The position numbers were made by a program, and so were the translations under genes. DNA of 64,000 nt from Castellaniella sp041675725 (lineage in GTDB: Bacteria; Pseudomonadota; Gammaproteobacteria; Burkholderiales; Burkholderiaceae_B). The stretch is taken from assembly GCF_041675725.1 (NCBI RefSeq), contig NZ_JBAYTI010000004.1, positions 12,836-76,835 of the forward strand, given 5' to 3'. Of this stretch, positions 1 to 9,212 are shown one piece after another; the first letter of the stretch is position 1; each line of letters opens with the position of its first letter. The notes under the pieces were generated by a model. The model made no database searches and was not told the DNA's origin. It saw only the letters and a list, made by a program, of their open reading frames with translations.

Positions 1-378
1 GTACGACAGCAACGATCGGGGCGCGATGGCCAGGTGACGAGTGCGTACGATGAGCGGTGTGCCCGCCAGCCGTGCCGCCACGCCAGCCAACAGCGTATCG
101 CGTCGGCTATGGGTATTGAGGACATCGAACCGGCCGGCTTTCAAGTATCGGCGCAGCTGCAAGACGCCTCGCACATAGTTGCGCGGCCCATCCATGAGCA
201 GGGTCTGAACCGCAAAACCCGCCTCGACCAGCTTGCCTGTCAGGCGGGCGTGGGGTTGGCAGATGGCCTCAAGAGAATGGCCACGATCTCGCATGGCGCA
301 CATTTCTTTGAAAATCCGGTTCTCTTGCCCGCCAAAACTGGTGGCAGCCTCGGAGTGCACGATCCGCAAGGGCCTCAT
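1..378 (-). CDS. Glycosyltransferase, GT4-like, N-terminal part (runs off the window)
   Basis: The reverse strand from the ATG at 378 is open to base 1 (126 codons) and reads as the N-terminal half of a GT-B glycosyltransferase. It opens MRPLRIVHSEAATSFGGQE, the usual first beta strand and glycine loop, and later has FDVLNTHSRRDTLLAG and LIVRTRHLA, typical of GT4 enzymes that build LPS or capsule. The start ATG overlaps the dnaE stop (ATGA), so it is probably translated in coupling with dnaE. The donor-binding C-terminal domain lies outside the window, so the sugar and acceptor cannot be named. Confidence 0.8.
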   Translation of the reverse strand, partial: MRPLRIVHSEAATSFGGQENRIFKEMCAMRDRGHSLEAICQPHARLTGKLVEAGFAVQTLLMDGPRNYVRGVLQLRRYLKAGRFDVLNTHSRRDTLLAGVAARLAGTPLIVRTRHLAIAPRSLLSY

Positions 379-3300
379 CCGTAGTGCACCTCGACCGCAT
401 CGGCACCCAGCCACTCGCGGGCGCCAGCCAGCAGTTCGTCATCCAGGCGCACCCGCCAGCCATCCGCAAGACGCAGCAGGCACGCAAAGCCCGGCGTGCG
501 CAGGCGCAGTTCGACCGGTACGCCGGCTCCCCCACGGCAGCGGGGCAGGAGCAAGTCACGCAGACGCGGTATATCCAGGTCGGCCTGGAAGGTCAGACGC
601 AAGCTGCGCGCCCTGGATTCGCGCATTTCCTGGAGAGAGCAGAGGACATCGGCGGAAACGCGCAGGCCCCCCGAGTATTCGTCGTGCGCCACCCGGCCCT
701 GGATCACCAATGGACGATCGGCTTTCAAATCCTGGGCATGCTGCGTATAGAGTTCGTTGAAGATCGCTACTTCGACCTGGGCCGTTCCGTCATCCAGCAC
801 AGCATAGACCATCTTGCCCCGCCTGCCCATGCGCGTGCGCACCTCGACCAGCACCCCGGCCAGCCACTGAGCATGGCGCGCCGGCGCGAGCCGGTCCAGC
901 GGCACGGGCGCGACGCGGCGGATTTCATCGCGCCAGGCATCGAACAGGTGCCCACTGAAGTAGAAACCCAGCGCCTGCTTTTCCTGGGTCAGCCGGGTTT
1001 CCAGATCCCAGGCGGGCACGCGCGCCAGCTCTTGCGCCATGACCTGGGGCGTATCGTCTTCAAACAGCGACACCTGATTGGCATCGCGCTCTTGTTGCTC
1101 GGCGGCCTCCATGGCCCTGGGCAGCGTGGCCAGCATGGCCGCCCGGCTGCCCTCGAGCGAATCGAAGGCACCCGCCCGGATGAGCGCCTCGATTGTGCGC
1201 CGATTGACCACGTGCCGGTGTACGCGCGCGCAGAAATCAAAGAGGCTTGCAAAGGGCCCGTCGGCATCCCGCGCCTGGAGGATGGCCTCGACGGCCGCCT
1301 GCCCGGCACCTTTGACCCCGCCCAGCCCATAGCGAACGGTGCGCGGCGGATGGCCCTGGCGGGTATGCTCGTCTTCGACTGGCGCAAACCGCCAGGTGGA
1401 CGCGTTGATGTCCGGCGGCAGCACGGCGACGCCATTGTTCAGCGCATCACGCCAGAAGATCTGCAGCTTGTCGGTATCGTCCATGTCGGAAAGCATGGTG
1501 GCCGCCAGAAATTCTGCCGGATGATGGCGCTTCAACCACGCTGTCTGATAGGCGATCAGGGCATAAGCGGCGGAATGGCTCTTGTTGAAGCCATAGCCGG
1601 CAAATTTCTCCATCAAGTCGAACAAATGGGCGGCGAGATCGGCGGCATAGCCCTTGTTCGCAGCCCCTTCGAGGAAGATGGCGCGGTGCCTGGCCATTTC
1701 TTCGGGCTTTTTCTTGCCCATTGCCCGCCTGAGCAGATCCGCCCCGCCCAGCGAATACCCGCCGATGATCTGGGAGATCTGCATCACCTGTTCCTGATAC
1801 ACGATGACGCCATACGTGCTGTTGAGCACAGGCTCGAGATCGGGATGGAAATAATCCACCTTGACCCGGCCGTGCTTGCGCTGCACAAAATCGACCACCA
1901 TGCCGGATTCGAGCGGCCCAGGCCGAAACAGCGCCAGCAGCGCGATCACGTCCTCGAACGTACTGGGCTGCATGCTTTTGAGCAGCTCTTTCATGCCCCG
2001 CGATTCCAGCTGAAACACCGCCGTCGTATTGGCCGATGACAACAGCTCGTAGGTCGGCTGATCATCGAGCGGCAGGGCCATGAGATCAAAGTCCGCCATG
2101 TGCGCATTGAACTGGCGCACGTAGCGTACGGCCCAATCCAGGATGGTCAGGTTGCGCAGCCCGAGAAAGTCGAATTTCACCAGGCCCGCCGATTCGACAT
2201 CGTCTTTGTCGAATTGCGAGACGACGCTGTTTTCACTGCCAGGCTGGCAATACAGAGGGCAGAAATCGGTCAATTGGCCCGGCGCAATCAAAACCCCACC
2301 GGCGTGCATGCCGACGTTTCGGGTCAGGCCTTCCAGGGGCCGGGCCAGATCGATCAGTGCGTGGATTTCCTCGTCCGAGTCGTACAGCTCCTTGAATGCC
2401 GGTTCGTTTTCCAGCGTACGCTCGAGGGACCAGGGGTCGGCCGGATTGAATGGGATCATCTTGGAGAGACGGTCGCACAGGCTGTAGGGCATTTCCAGCA
2501 CCCGACCCACGTCGCGCACCACCGCCTTGGCCCCCAGCGAACCGAATGTCGCGATCTGGCTGACGGCATCGCGGCCGTATTTCTGCTTGACGTACTCGAT
2601 GACCCGTTCCCGGTTGTCCTGGCAGAAATCGATATCGAAATCCGGCATGGACACCCGCTCGGGGTTCAGGAAGCGCTCGAACAGCAAGTCGTAGCGCAAG
2701 GGGTCCAGATCGGTAATGCCCAGGCTGTAGGCCACCAGCGAACCCGCCCCGGAACCGCGTCCCGGGCCCACGGGCACCCCGTGGCTCTTGCCCCAGTTGA
2801 TGAAGTCCTGGACGATCAGGAAATAGCCCGGGAACCCCATATCGATGATGGTTTTGCATTCGCGCTCGAGCCGCGCCTGGTAATGCGGCATCTGGCGGTC
2901 ACGCTCGGAGGCATCAGGATACAGCTGCACCATGCGCCGCTGCAGCCCGCTTCGGGCGAGCCCGACCAGATGGTCCTCGAGACTGACCCCGTCGGGGGTG
3001 GGGAAAGGGGGCAGCTGTGGCTGGTCCAGCACCAGCGACACAGTGCAGCGACGGGCGATCTGCACGGCGTTGTCGAGGGCGGATGGGATGTCGGCGAAGC
3101 GTTGCGCCATCTCGGCGCTATCGGGCATGTACTGCCGGGCGGTGTAGCGTCGGACCCGCCGGGGATTGCCCAGCAACTCGCCATCGGCGATACAGACGCG
3201 AACCTCGTGAGCGCGAAAATCATCGGCTTCTAAAAACTGGATGGGATGGGTCGCCACCACCGGCAGCCCGCATTCGGCCGCCAGGCGCACCGAAGACTGC

Positions 3301-3854
3301 ACCAGCTGTTCTTCCGCGTCGAACCCGGCGCGCTGCAGTTCAACGAAATAGCATCCGGGGAAATCGGCGGACCATTGTGCGGCCAGCTGGCGGGCGTCAT
3401 CTTCGCGCCCGGCCTCGAGCGCCTGCCCCACGTCGCCATCACGAGCCCCCGACAGCACGATCATGCCGGGCAACCCGGCCAGCCATTCACGACGCAGCTC
3501 AGCCCGCCCCGACTGGCTGTTCTCCAGCCACGCGCGCGTCAGCAGCCTGCACAGTGCCAAATAGGCATCGTGATTGGACGCCAGCAGGAGGATGCGAAAC
3601 GGCTTGCGCGGGTCATCCGGGTTATGCAGCCACACGTCACAGCCGGCGATGGGTTTGATCCCCGCCTTGCGCGCCGCCTTGTAGAACTTGATCCAGCCAA
3701 ACAGGTTCGCCAGATCCGTCAGCGCCAGCGCCGGTTGGCCATATTCCCGCGCTTTGGCAACCAATGCCGGAATACGGGCCGTGCCGTCGACCACGGAAAA
3801 CTCGCTGTGGCAGCGCAGATGAACGAACAGGGGGGAATCGGAAACAGGCGTCAT
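375..3854 (-). CDS. dnaE: DNA polymerase III alpha subunit
   Basis: Replicative polymerase subunit, 1159 residues from the chosen ATG at 3854, close to the family's usual 1160. The N-terminal PHP domain begins at once (PLFVHLRCHSEFSVVDGTAR). The polymerase core carries GPGRGSGAGSLVAYSLGI near residue 365 and the catalytic-aspartate block PDFDIDFCQDNRE near residue 400. The finger region GYGFNKSHSAAYALIAYQTA is present, and the C-terminal OB-fold and tau-binding region follow. An in-frame ATG 39 bases upstream exists, but the family sequence starts at the chosen one. It lies 39 bases downstream of hrpA on the same strand and overlaps the next glycosyltransferase gene by 4 bases. Confidence 0.97.
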   Translation of the reverse strand: MTPVSDSPLFVHLRCHSEFSVVDGTARIPALVAKAREYGQPALALTDLANLFGWIKFYKAARKAGIKPIAGCDVWLHNPDDPRKPFRILLLASNHDAYLALCRLLTRAWLENSQSGRAELRREWLAGLPGMIVLSGARDGDVGQALEAGREDDARQLAAQWSADFPGCYFVELQRAGFDAEEQLVQSSVRLAAECGLPVVATHPIQFLEADDFRAHEVRVCIADGELLGNPRRVRRYTARQYMPDSAEMAQRFADIPSALDNAVQIARRCTVSLVLDQPQLPPFPTPDGVSLEDHLVGLARSGLQRRMVQLYPDASERDRQMPHYQARLERECKTIIDMGFPGYFLIVQDFINWGKSHGVPVGPGRGSGAGSLVAYSLGITDLDPLRYDLLFERFLNPERVSMPDFDIDFCQDNRERVIEYVKQKYGRDAVSQIATFGSLGAKAVVRDVGRVLEMPYSLCDRLSKMIPFNPADPWSLERTLENEPAFKELYDSDEEIHALIDLARPLEGLTRNVGMHAGGVLIAPGQLTDFCPLYCQPGSENSVVSQFDKDDVESAGLVKFDFLGLRNLTILDWAVRYVRQFNAHMADFDLMALPLDDQPTYELLSSANTTAVFQLESRGMKELLKSMQPSTFEDVIALLALFRPGPLESGMVVDFVQRKHGRVKVDYFHPDLEPVLNSTYGVIVYQEQVMQISQIIGGYSLGGADLLRRAMGKKKPEEMARHRAIFLEGAANKGYAADLAAHLFDLMEKFAGYGFNKSHSAAYALIAYQTAWLKRHHPAEFLAATMLSDMDDTDKLQIFWRDALNNGVAVLPPDINASTWRFAPVEDEHTRQGHPPRTVRYGLGGVKGAGQAAVEAILQARDADGPFASLFDFCARVHRHVVNRRTIEALIRAGAFDSLEGSRAAMLATLPRAMEAAEQQERDANQVSLFEDDTPQVMAQELARVPAWDLETRLTQEKQALGFYFSGHLFDAWRDEIRRVAPVPLDRLAPARHAQWLAGVLVEVRTRMGRRGKMVYAVLDDGTAQVEVAIFNELYTQHAQDLKADRPLVIQGRVAHDEYSGGLRVSADVLCSLQEMRESRARSLRLTFQADLDIPRLRDLLLPRCRGGAGVPVELRLRTPGFACLLRLADGWRVRLDDELLAGAREWLGADAVEVHYG

Positions 3855-3893
3855 GCGCAAGATTGTACTCAGTGTCGGTCGCAGACCCGGCAC

Positions 3894-6800
3894 TCAACGC
3901 TGGCGGGCCGACCATGCCTTGTGCAGGCGCTTGACCGACACTGGAAACGGCGTCTTGAGCTCCTGCGCAAAGAGAGCGACGCGCAACTCTTCCAACTGCC
4001 AGCGGAACTGGTCCAGGTCGGCGTCAGGCGCGCCCTTGAGGGCGGCACGCGCGCGCTGGTAGGCCAACGACAACGGCGCCATGTCCGCCATCAGGCGGGC
4101 GTCGCGAGTCGGGTCGGCCCGCAGTTTGTCGATCCGCAGCTGCATGGCCTTGAGATACCGGGGCAGATGCCTGAACGAATCCGGCGGCGTGTCTGTCACG
4201 AAATTCGCATGCACCAGGCCCTCGAGCTGCTGGCGCATGTCCTGGTGAGCCTGCGCCCAGGGCCTGGCCTGCGGCAATTTCTTGAGCAGCCGCGCGCGCT
4301 CATCCAGTATCTTCCCGGTCTGCAATGCACATTCGCGAGCCAGCAGCCCGAGGCGGCTGCGCCCCTGCGTGCAACGCTGCTCGAAGGCCGCGGCGTCTTC
4401 GGGCCAGGGCTCGATGAGGCAGGCCTGGTCCAGCGCCACCGCCATGATCTGTTCTGCCAGGGCGCGCACGTCACCCAGATCGATGAACTGCATCCCCATG
4501 CGTGTCAGATCCGGCAGGTTTTTCTCGAGCTGTCGCACCGGTTCGGCCAGAGCCAGCCGGAACAGGCGCCGCAGACCCACGGCGTGGACCCGGCGCGCTT
4601 CCTGGGGATCGTCGAAGACTTCGAGATCGCAATGCGTCCCCCGGTCCCGCAATGCCGGGTAGCCGATCAACGATTGCCCTGCGCGCCGGATTTCCAGCAG
4701 TTCGGGCAATGGACCAAACCCCCAGGACGTCAGACCTTCGTGCTCCAGCACCTGGGCCGCCTGCTGGTCATCGACGGCGATGCGCTGGAAGGACGCCCGG
4801 GCCTCGCGCCCGTGTTCGGCGCGCAGCTGATCCAGGCTGCGTCCGCCCGACAGCATGCGGCCGTGCTCGTCCACCACCTTGAAATTCATGAACAAGTGCG
4901 CGGGCAAGGTTTCCGGCTTGAAATCGCTGGCCTGGACGACCAGGCGACGCTGCTCGCGCAGATCCAGGATGAGCGCCTCGATGAGGCCCATGCCCGGATC
5001 GGCCGCGCGATCGAACCAGCGTGCATGGAAATCGGCTGCATACTCGGGCAGCGGCACGCAGTGCCGGCGCAGTTTTTGCGGCAGCGACCTGAGCAACAGA
5101 TGCACCTTTTCCTTCAACATCCCCGGCACCAGCCATTCGCAGCGCGCCGCTTCGATCTGGTTCAAGGCAAACAGCGGTATGGTCAGCGTCATTCCGTCGC
5201 GCGGCGAACCCGGTTCGAAATGATAGTCCACTGCAAGTTCCGTACCCGCCCAGTGCAATCGGCGGGGAAACACCTCGGTGGTGACCCCGGCCGCGTCGTG
5301 CTGCATCAGGGCTTCGCGATCCAGTTGAAGCGCCGCCTTCGCCGGCTTGTCCAACGTCTTGTACCAGGCTTCCAGGCTGGCCGTCTGACAGACTTCGGCG
5401 GGGATCTGTCCGTCATAGAATGCCGCGATGAGCCCGTCATCCACCAGAATATCGGGCCGGCGGCTCTGGTGCTCGAGGCGCTCGATGGAAGCGATCAGGC
5501 GCCGATTGTGCCGGATGAAGGGCAGCGTGCTGTCGATGTCGCCCGGCACTAATGCCTGTTCGATGAAAATCGCCCGCGCGCCCTCGGGATCGATGCGCCC
5601 GTAGTGCACCCGCCGTCCATGATAGACCGGCAGCCCATGCACGCTGCCGCGCTCGTGGGCGACCACCTGCCCCGATTTTCTGTCCCAGCGCGGATCCGAC
5701 CATGACTTGCGCAACAAATGGGCCCCAGCCCGCTCCACCCAAACCGGTTCGATCTGCGCGACACAGCGCGCATACAGGCGACTGGTTTCCACCAGCTCGG
5801 CCGCCAGCACCCAGCGCCCCGCCTTCTTGTGCAGGGCAGAGCCCGGATGGATCGCAAAGCGGACCCCATGGGCGCCCTGATACAGCCCGCCCTCTTCGGT
5901 GCGCATGCCGATATTGCCCAGCAACCCGGCCAGCAGCGCCATGTGGATCTGCTCGGTGGTTGCGGGGGTCTGATTGACGCGCCAGCCCTGTTCGCGCACC
6001 AGGGCATGCAGTTGCACGTGCGTATCGTGCCATTCGCGCAGGCGCACTGGAGAAAGAAACCGGGCACGCAACTGGCCGACCAGCTTGCGCTGCGATGCCT
6101 TTTGGGCCACCTGTTCACGATACCAATCCCAGAGTTTGATCCAGGCAAGGAATTCGGACTGCTTGTCCCTGAACATGGATTGCGCCTGATCAGCCGCCTC
6201 GCGGGCCTGCATGGGCCGCTCGCGGGGATCCTGGATCGACAGGGCGGCTGCGATCACAAGGACTTCCCGCAGACACTGCTGTTCGTGCGCCGCGTGGATC
6301 ATGCGCGCGACCCGGGGATCCACCGGTAGGCGCGCCAACTGCCGCCCCACCGGTGTCAGAGCGTTGCCGTCATCCAAAGCGCCCAACTCCTGCAGCAGCT
6401 GGTAGCCATCGGCCACCGCGCGTCCGCTGGGCGGCTGAACGAACGGGAAGCGTTCTATGTCGTCGAGGCGCAGGGCTTTCATGCGCAGGATGACGGCAGC
6501 CAGCGACGAACGCAGAATCTCTGGATCGGTAAATGCGGGCCGCTGCAGGAAATCCGCCTCTGAGTACAGGCGGATGCAGACCCCGGGCCCGAGACGGCCA
6601 CACCGGCCGGCACGCTGGTTGGCCGATGCCTGGCTGATAGGCTCGATGTGCAGCTGCTCGACCTTGCTGCGCCAGGAATACCGCTTGACCCGCGCCAGGC
6701 CACTGTCGACCACATAGCGGATGCCAGGCACCGTCAGCGAGGTTTCAGCCACATTGGTGGCCAGTATGATACGCCGGGCCTGACCATCCGGACGAAAGAT

Positions 6801-7721
6801 CTGCGCCTGCTCGGCCCGCGACAACCTGGCATAGAGCGGCAATATCTCGGCCCCCCCCAGGTGGCGCTTGCGCAGGCCGTCCGCACACTCGCGGATTTCC
6901 CGCTCGCCGGGCAGGAAGACGAGGACGTCGCCCGGCCCCTCGCGCATGCACTCTTCCACGCCATCGCCCGCGGCTTCGACGAGGTCGCGTTCCTCGTCGG
7001 CCGGCTCGCGCCCGATTCCGTCCGGGTCATCGGCGAGAATCGGCCGGTACCGCAATTCGACCGGATGCAGGCGCCCCGAAACCTGCACCACGGGTGCGGG
7101 CCGGCCCTGCGTACCAAAATGCTGGGCAAAGCGCTCGGCGTCGATGGTGGCCGACGTAATGATGAGCTTCAGGTCCTTGCGGCGCGCGAGCAAACGCTTG
7201 AGAAACCCCAGCAGAAAGTCGATGTTGAGGCTGCGCTCGTGCGCTTCGTCGATGATCAAGGTGTCATAGCGGCGCAGCAGAGGATCGCGCTGGGTTTCCG
7301 CCAACAGGATGCCGTCCGTCATGAGCTTGATGGCGGTGGCGGGCCCCTCGCGCTGGCTGAAGCGAATCTGATAGCCGACCCAGTCTCCCAGTTCGGTCCC
7401 CAATTCCTGGGCGATGCGCTGCGCCACGGACGTAGCCGCCAGACGCCTGGGCTGGGTATGGCCGATCATGCCTTTGCGCCCCCGCCCCAGCTCGAGACAG
7501 ATCTTGGGCAATTGCGTGGTCTTGCCCGAGCCGGTCTCTCCACACACGATCACCACCTGATGATGCCGGATCGCCCGGGCGATTTCATCCTTGCGGGCAC
7601 TGACCGGCAGATCGGCCGGAAAATTCAGGGCCGGCAGGGGCCGCTCGCCTGCCCCACCCCGAGCATCCTGCCGAGGTGGGCGAATCGGGCGGGCGGATCG
7701 TGTAACAACAGGTTCGGACAA
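3894..7721 (-). CDS. hrpA: ATP-dependent RNA helicase HrpA (DEAH box)
   Basis: Large DEAH/RHA-family helicase of about 1275 residues. Walker A GETGSGKTTQLPK sits near residue 60, the DEAH motif IIDEAHERSLN near 158, the SAT motif ITSATIDAERF just after, and the motif VI region QRAGRCGRLGPG further on. A C-terminal DUF3418 extension follows, as in E. coli HrpA (1300 residues). I chose a TTG start at 7721, preceded by GGGAG at a good distance and giving MSEPVVTRSARP. The upstream ATG at 7754 overlaps a consensus -10 element and has no ribosome site. Role: 3'-5' RNA helicase implicated in mRNA processing and ribosome rescue. Confidence 0.93.
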   Translation of the reverse strand: MSEPVVTRSARPIRPPRQDARGGAGERPLPALNFPADLPVSARKDEIARAIRHHQVVIVCGETGSGKTTQLPKICLELGRGRKGMIGHTQPRRLAATSVAQRIAQELGTELGDWVGYQIRFSQREGPATAIKLMTDGILLAETQRDPLLRRYDTLIIDEAHERSLNIDFLLGFLKRLLARRKDLKLIITSATIDAERFAQHFGTQGRPAPVVQVSGRLHPVELRYRPILADDPDGIGREPADEERDLVEAAGDGVEECMREGPGDVLVFLPGEREIRECADGLRKRHLGGAEILPLYARLSRAEQAQIFRPDGQARRIILATNVAETSLTVPGIRYVVDSGLARVKRYSWRSKVEQLHIEPISQASANQRAGRCGRLGPGVCIRLYSEADFLQRPAFTDPEILRSSLAAVILRMKALRLDDIERFPFVQPPSGRAVADGYQLLQELGALDDGNALTPVGRQLARLPVDPRVARMIHAAHEQQCLREVLVIAAALSIQDPRERPMQAREAADQAQSMFRDKQSEFLAWIKLWDWYREQVAQKASQRKLVGQLRARFLSPVRLREWHDTHVQLHALVREQGWRVNQTPATTEQIHMALLAGLLGNIGMRTEEGGLYQGAHGVRFAIHPGSALHKKAGRWVLAAELVETSRLYARCVAQIEPVWVERAGAHLLRKSWSDPRWDRKSGQVVAHERGSVHGLPVYHGRRVHYGRIDPEGARAIFIEQALVPGDIDSTLPFIRHNRRLIASIERLEHQSRRPDILVDDGLIAAFYDGQIPAEVCQTASLEAWYKTLDKPAKAALQLDREALMQHDAAGVTTEVFPRRLHWAGTELAVDYHFEPGSPRDGMTLTIPLFALNQIEAARCEWLVPGMLKEKVHLLLRSLPQKLRRHCVPLPEYAADFHARWFDRAADPGMGLIEALILDLREQRRLVVQASDFKPETLPAHLFMNFKVVDEHGRMLSGGRSLDQLRAEHGREARASFQRIAVDDQQAAQVLEHEGLTSWGFGPLPELLEIRRAGQSLIGYPALRDRGTHCDLEVFDDPQEARRVHAVGLRRLFRLALAEPVRQLEKNLPDLTRMGMQFIDLGDVRALAEQIMAVALDQACLIEPWPEDAAAFEQRCTQGRSRLGLLARECALQTGKILDERARLLKKLPQARPWAQAHQDMRQQLEGLVHANFVTDTPPDSFRHLPRYLKAMQLRIDKLRADPTRDARLMADMAPLSLAYQRARAALKGAPDADLDQFRWQLEELRVALFAQELKTPFPVSVKRLHKAWSARQR

Positions 7722-7731
7722 AAGGACTCCC

Positions 7732-7760
7732 AAGACTGTAAACAAACCAGTCATTATAAT
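7732..7760 (+). promoter_or_regulatory. argA promoter with symmetric -10, also readable toward hrpA
   Basis: TATAAT at 7755-7760 is a perfect -10 for argA, with a poor -35 (AAGACT, 7732-7737) at 17 bases. The octamer ATTATAAT (7753-7760) is palindromic, so the reverse strand also reads TATAAT (7758 to 7753) and could drive hrpA. The predicted argA transcript would start near 7767, about 29 bases before its ATG. Confidence 0.55.
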
Positions 7761-7795
7761 TTCCCCTACGACCTGACCGTAGCCAGCAAGATGCC

Positions 7796-9151
7796 ATGAA
7801 CCCTTCCGAGACCGAAATCTGGTCCGCCCACGATGCCCCCGAAGTCGCAGCTGCACAATTCGTGCGCTGGTTTCGCGAGGTCGCCCCCTACGTGCACGAT
7901 TTCCGCGGCAAGACCTTCGTGGTGGCATTTGGCGGCGAACTCATCCAGGACGGCGGCCTCGAATCACTGGTGGCGGATCTCTCTCTGCTGTCGGCATTGG
8001 GGATCCGGCTGGTCCTGGTGCACGGTTCACGCCCCCAGGTCAACGAGCAGCTCCGCGTCAAGGGGCACGCTACCCAGTTCGGGCGGGGCACCGAACCCAC
8101 CGGCCCTGAAGCGCTGGAATGCGCCAAGGAAGCCGCGGGGGAAATTCGTCTCGACATCGAAGCCGCCTTTAGCCAAGGGCTGCCCAATACGCCCATGTCG
8201 CACGCCAAGATCCGCGTTTTTTCCGGTAATTTCGTCACCGCGAGGCCGGTGGGCGTCATCGATGGCATCGATTACCGGCGTGCCGGCCAGGTGCGCAAGC
8301 TCGACGTACCTGCACTGCACAGCGTGATGGATCAAGGCGGCATCGTCTTGCTGTCGCCACTGGGCTTTTCACCCACAGGCGAAGCGTTCAACCTGGCCAT
8401 GGAAGACCTGGCCACCAACGCCGCGGTGGCGCTGCGCGCCGAAAAACTGATCTTTCTCACCCAGAACCGCACGGTGACCGAAACAGACGGTTCGGTGGAT
8501 ACCGAGCTGGCCCGCAAGGATGCCGATGAACTGCTGGCACAAGGCGTTCTCGACGAAGACACAAGCGCGTTTCTGCGCCACGCATCCCTGGCCGTCAAGC
8601 GGGGGGTGGCCCGCGCCCATCTGGTGCCCTACACCCTCGATGGCAGCATCCTGCTCGAAATCTTCACCCACGACGGGGTGGGCACCATGGTGGTCGAAGA
8701 CACGCTCGAAGACCTGCGCCCAGCCGAGGCCGACGACGTCGGTGCCATCGTGCAGCTGATCGAACCCCTAGAGGCCGACGGCACGCTCGTGCCCAGGGGC
8801 CTCGCGGTGATCGAGCGCGAGCTCGAACGCTTCACCGTGCTGGAGCACGACGGCGTGATCTACGGCTGCGTGGCGGTCATACCCTACCTCGACGACGGTA
8901 TGGCCGAGATGGCCTGTTTGATCGTACACCCCGAATGGCAGGGTACCGGCGATGGCGAGAAACTGCTGCGCCATGCCGAAACCACGGCACGGGCGATGGG
9001 TGCCCGGCGCCTGTTCGTCCTGACGACACGGACGTCGCACTGGTTCCTGAAGCGCGGCTTCGTACAGGGCGGCGTCTCGGATCTGCCGCACGACAAGCGC
9101 GCCCATTACAACCGATCGCGCAACAGCCTGGTCTTCATCAAGCGGCTTTGA
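7796..9151 (+). CDS. argA: Amino-acid N-acetyltransferase (N-acetylglutamate synthase)
   Basis: First enzyme of arginine biosynthesis: acetyl-CoA + L-glutamate to N-acetylglutamate. At 451 residues it has the classical two-domain form. The N-terminal amino-acid-kinase-like domain includes FVVAFGGELI and LVLVHGSRPQVNEQL. The C-terminal GNAT domain, from about residue 305, includes CLIVHPEWQGTGDGEKLL for acetyl-CoA binding. The family is usually feedback-inhibited by arginine through the kinase-like domain. It is transcribed alone, diverging from hrpA and converging on phoU. The ribosome site is weak. Confidence 0.95.
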   Translation: MNPSETEIWSAHDAPEVAAAQFVRWFREVAPYVHDFRGKTFVVAFGGELIQDGGLESLVADLSLLSALGIRLVLVHGSRPQVNEQLRVKGHATQFGRGTEPTGPEALECAKEAAGEIRLDIEAAFSQGLPNTPMSHAKIRVFSGNFVTARPVGVIDGIDYRRAGQVRKLDVPALHSVMDQGGIVLLSPLGFSPTGEAFNLAMEDLATNAAVALRAEKLIFLTQNRTVTETDGSVDTELARKDADELLAQGVLDEDTSAFLRHASLAVKRGVARAHLVPYTLDGSILLEIFTHDGVGTMVVEDTLEDLRPAEADDVGAIVQLIEPLEADGTLVPRGLAVIERELERFTVLEHDGVIYGCVAVIPYLDDGMAEMACLIVHPEWQGTGDGEKLLRHAETTARAMGARRLFVLTTRTSHWFLKRGFVQGGVSDLPHDKRAHYNRSRNSLVFIKRL

Positions 9152-9173
9152 CCCACCCGAGCGGCTTTGACCC
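9141..9173 (+). repeat. 14-base direct repeat over the argA stop codon
   Basis: AGCGGCTTTGACCC occurs at 9141-9154 and again at 9160-9173, with a 19-base period. The first copy contains the last codons and TGA of argA; the second is the same sequence after the stop. It looks like a short tandem duplication of the gene's 3' end. Confidence 0.8.
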
Positions 9174-9212
9174 GCTGCCCCACGATCCGCGGTGCGCCGC
9201 CGGCGCGCCGGT

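Noticed and set aside
3246..5552. Long rightward open frame (768 codons) opposite dnaE/hrpA, and similar ones at 384-2039 and 13391-14797
   Set aside because: They lie antisense to well-recognised genes, have His/Gln/Arg/Pro-rich composition and no family motifs. Such shadow frames are common in high-GC DNA.
9200..9211. Palindrome CCGGCGCGCCGG at the end of phoU as a terminator
   Set aside because: Short, GC-only, no T-run on either strand; expected by chance in this base composition.
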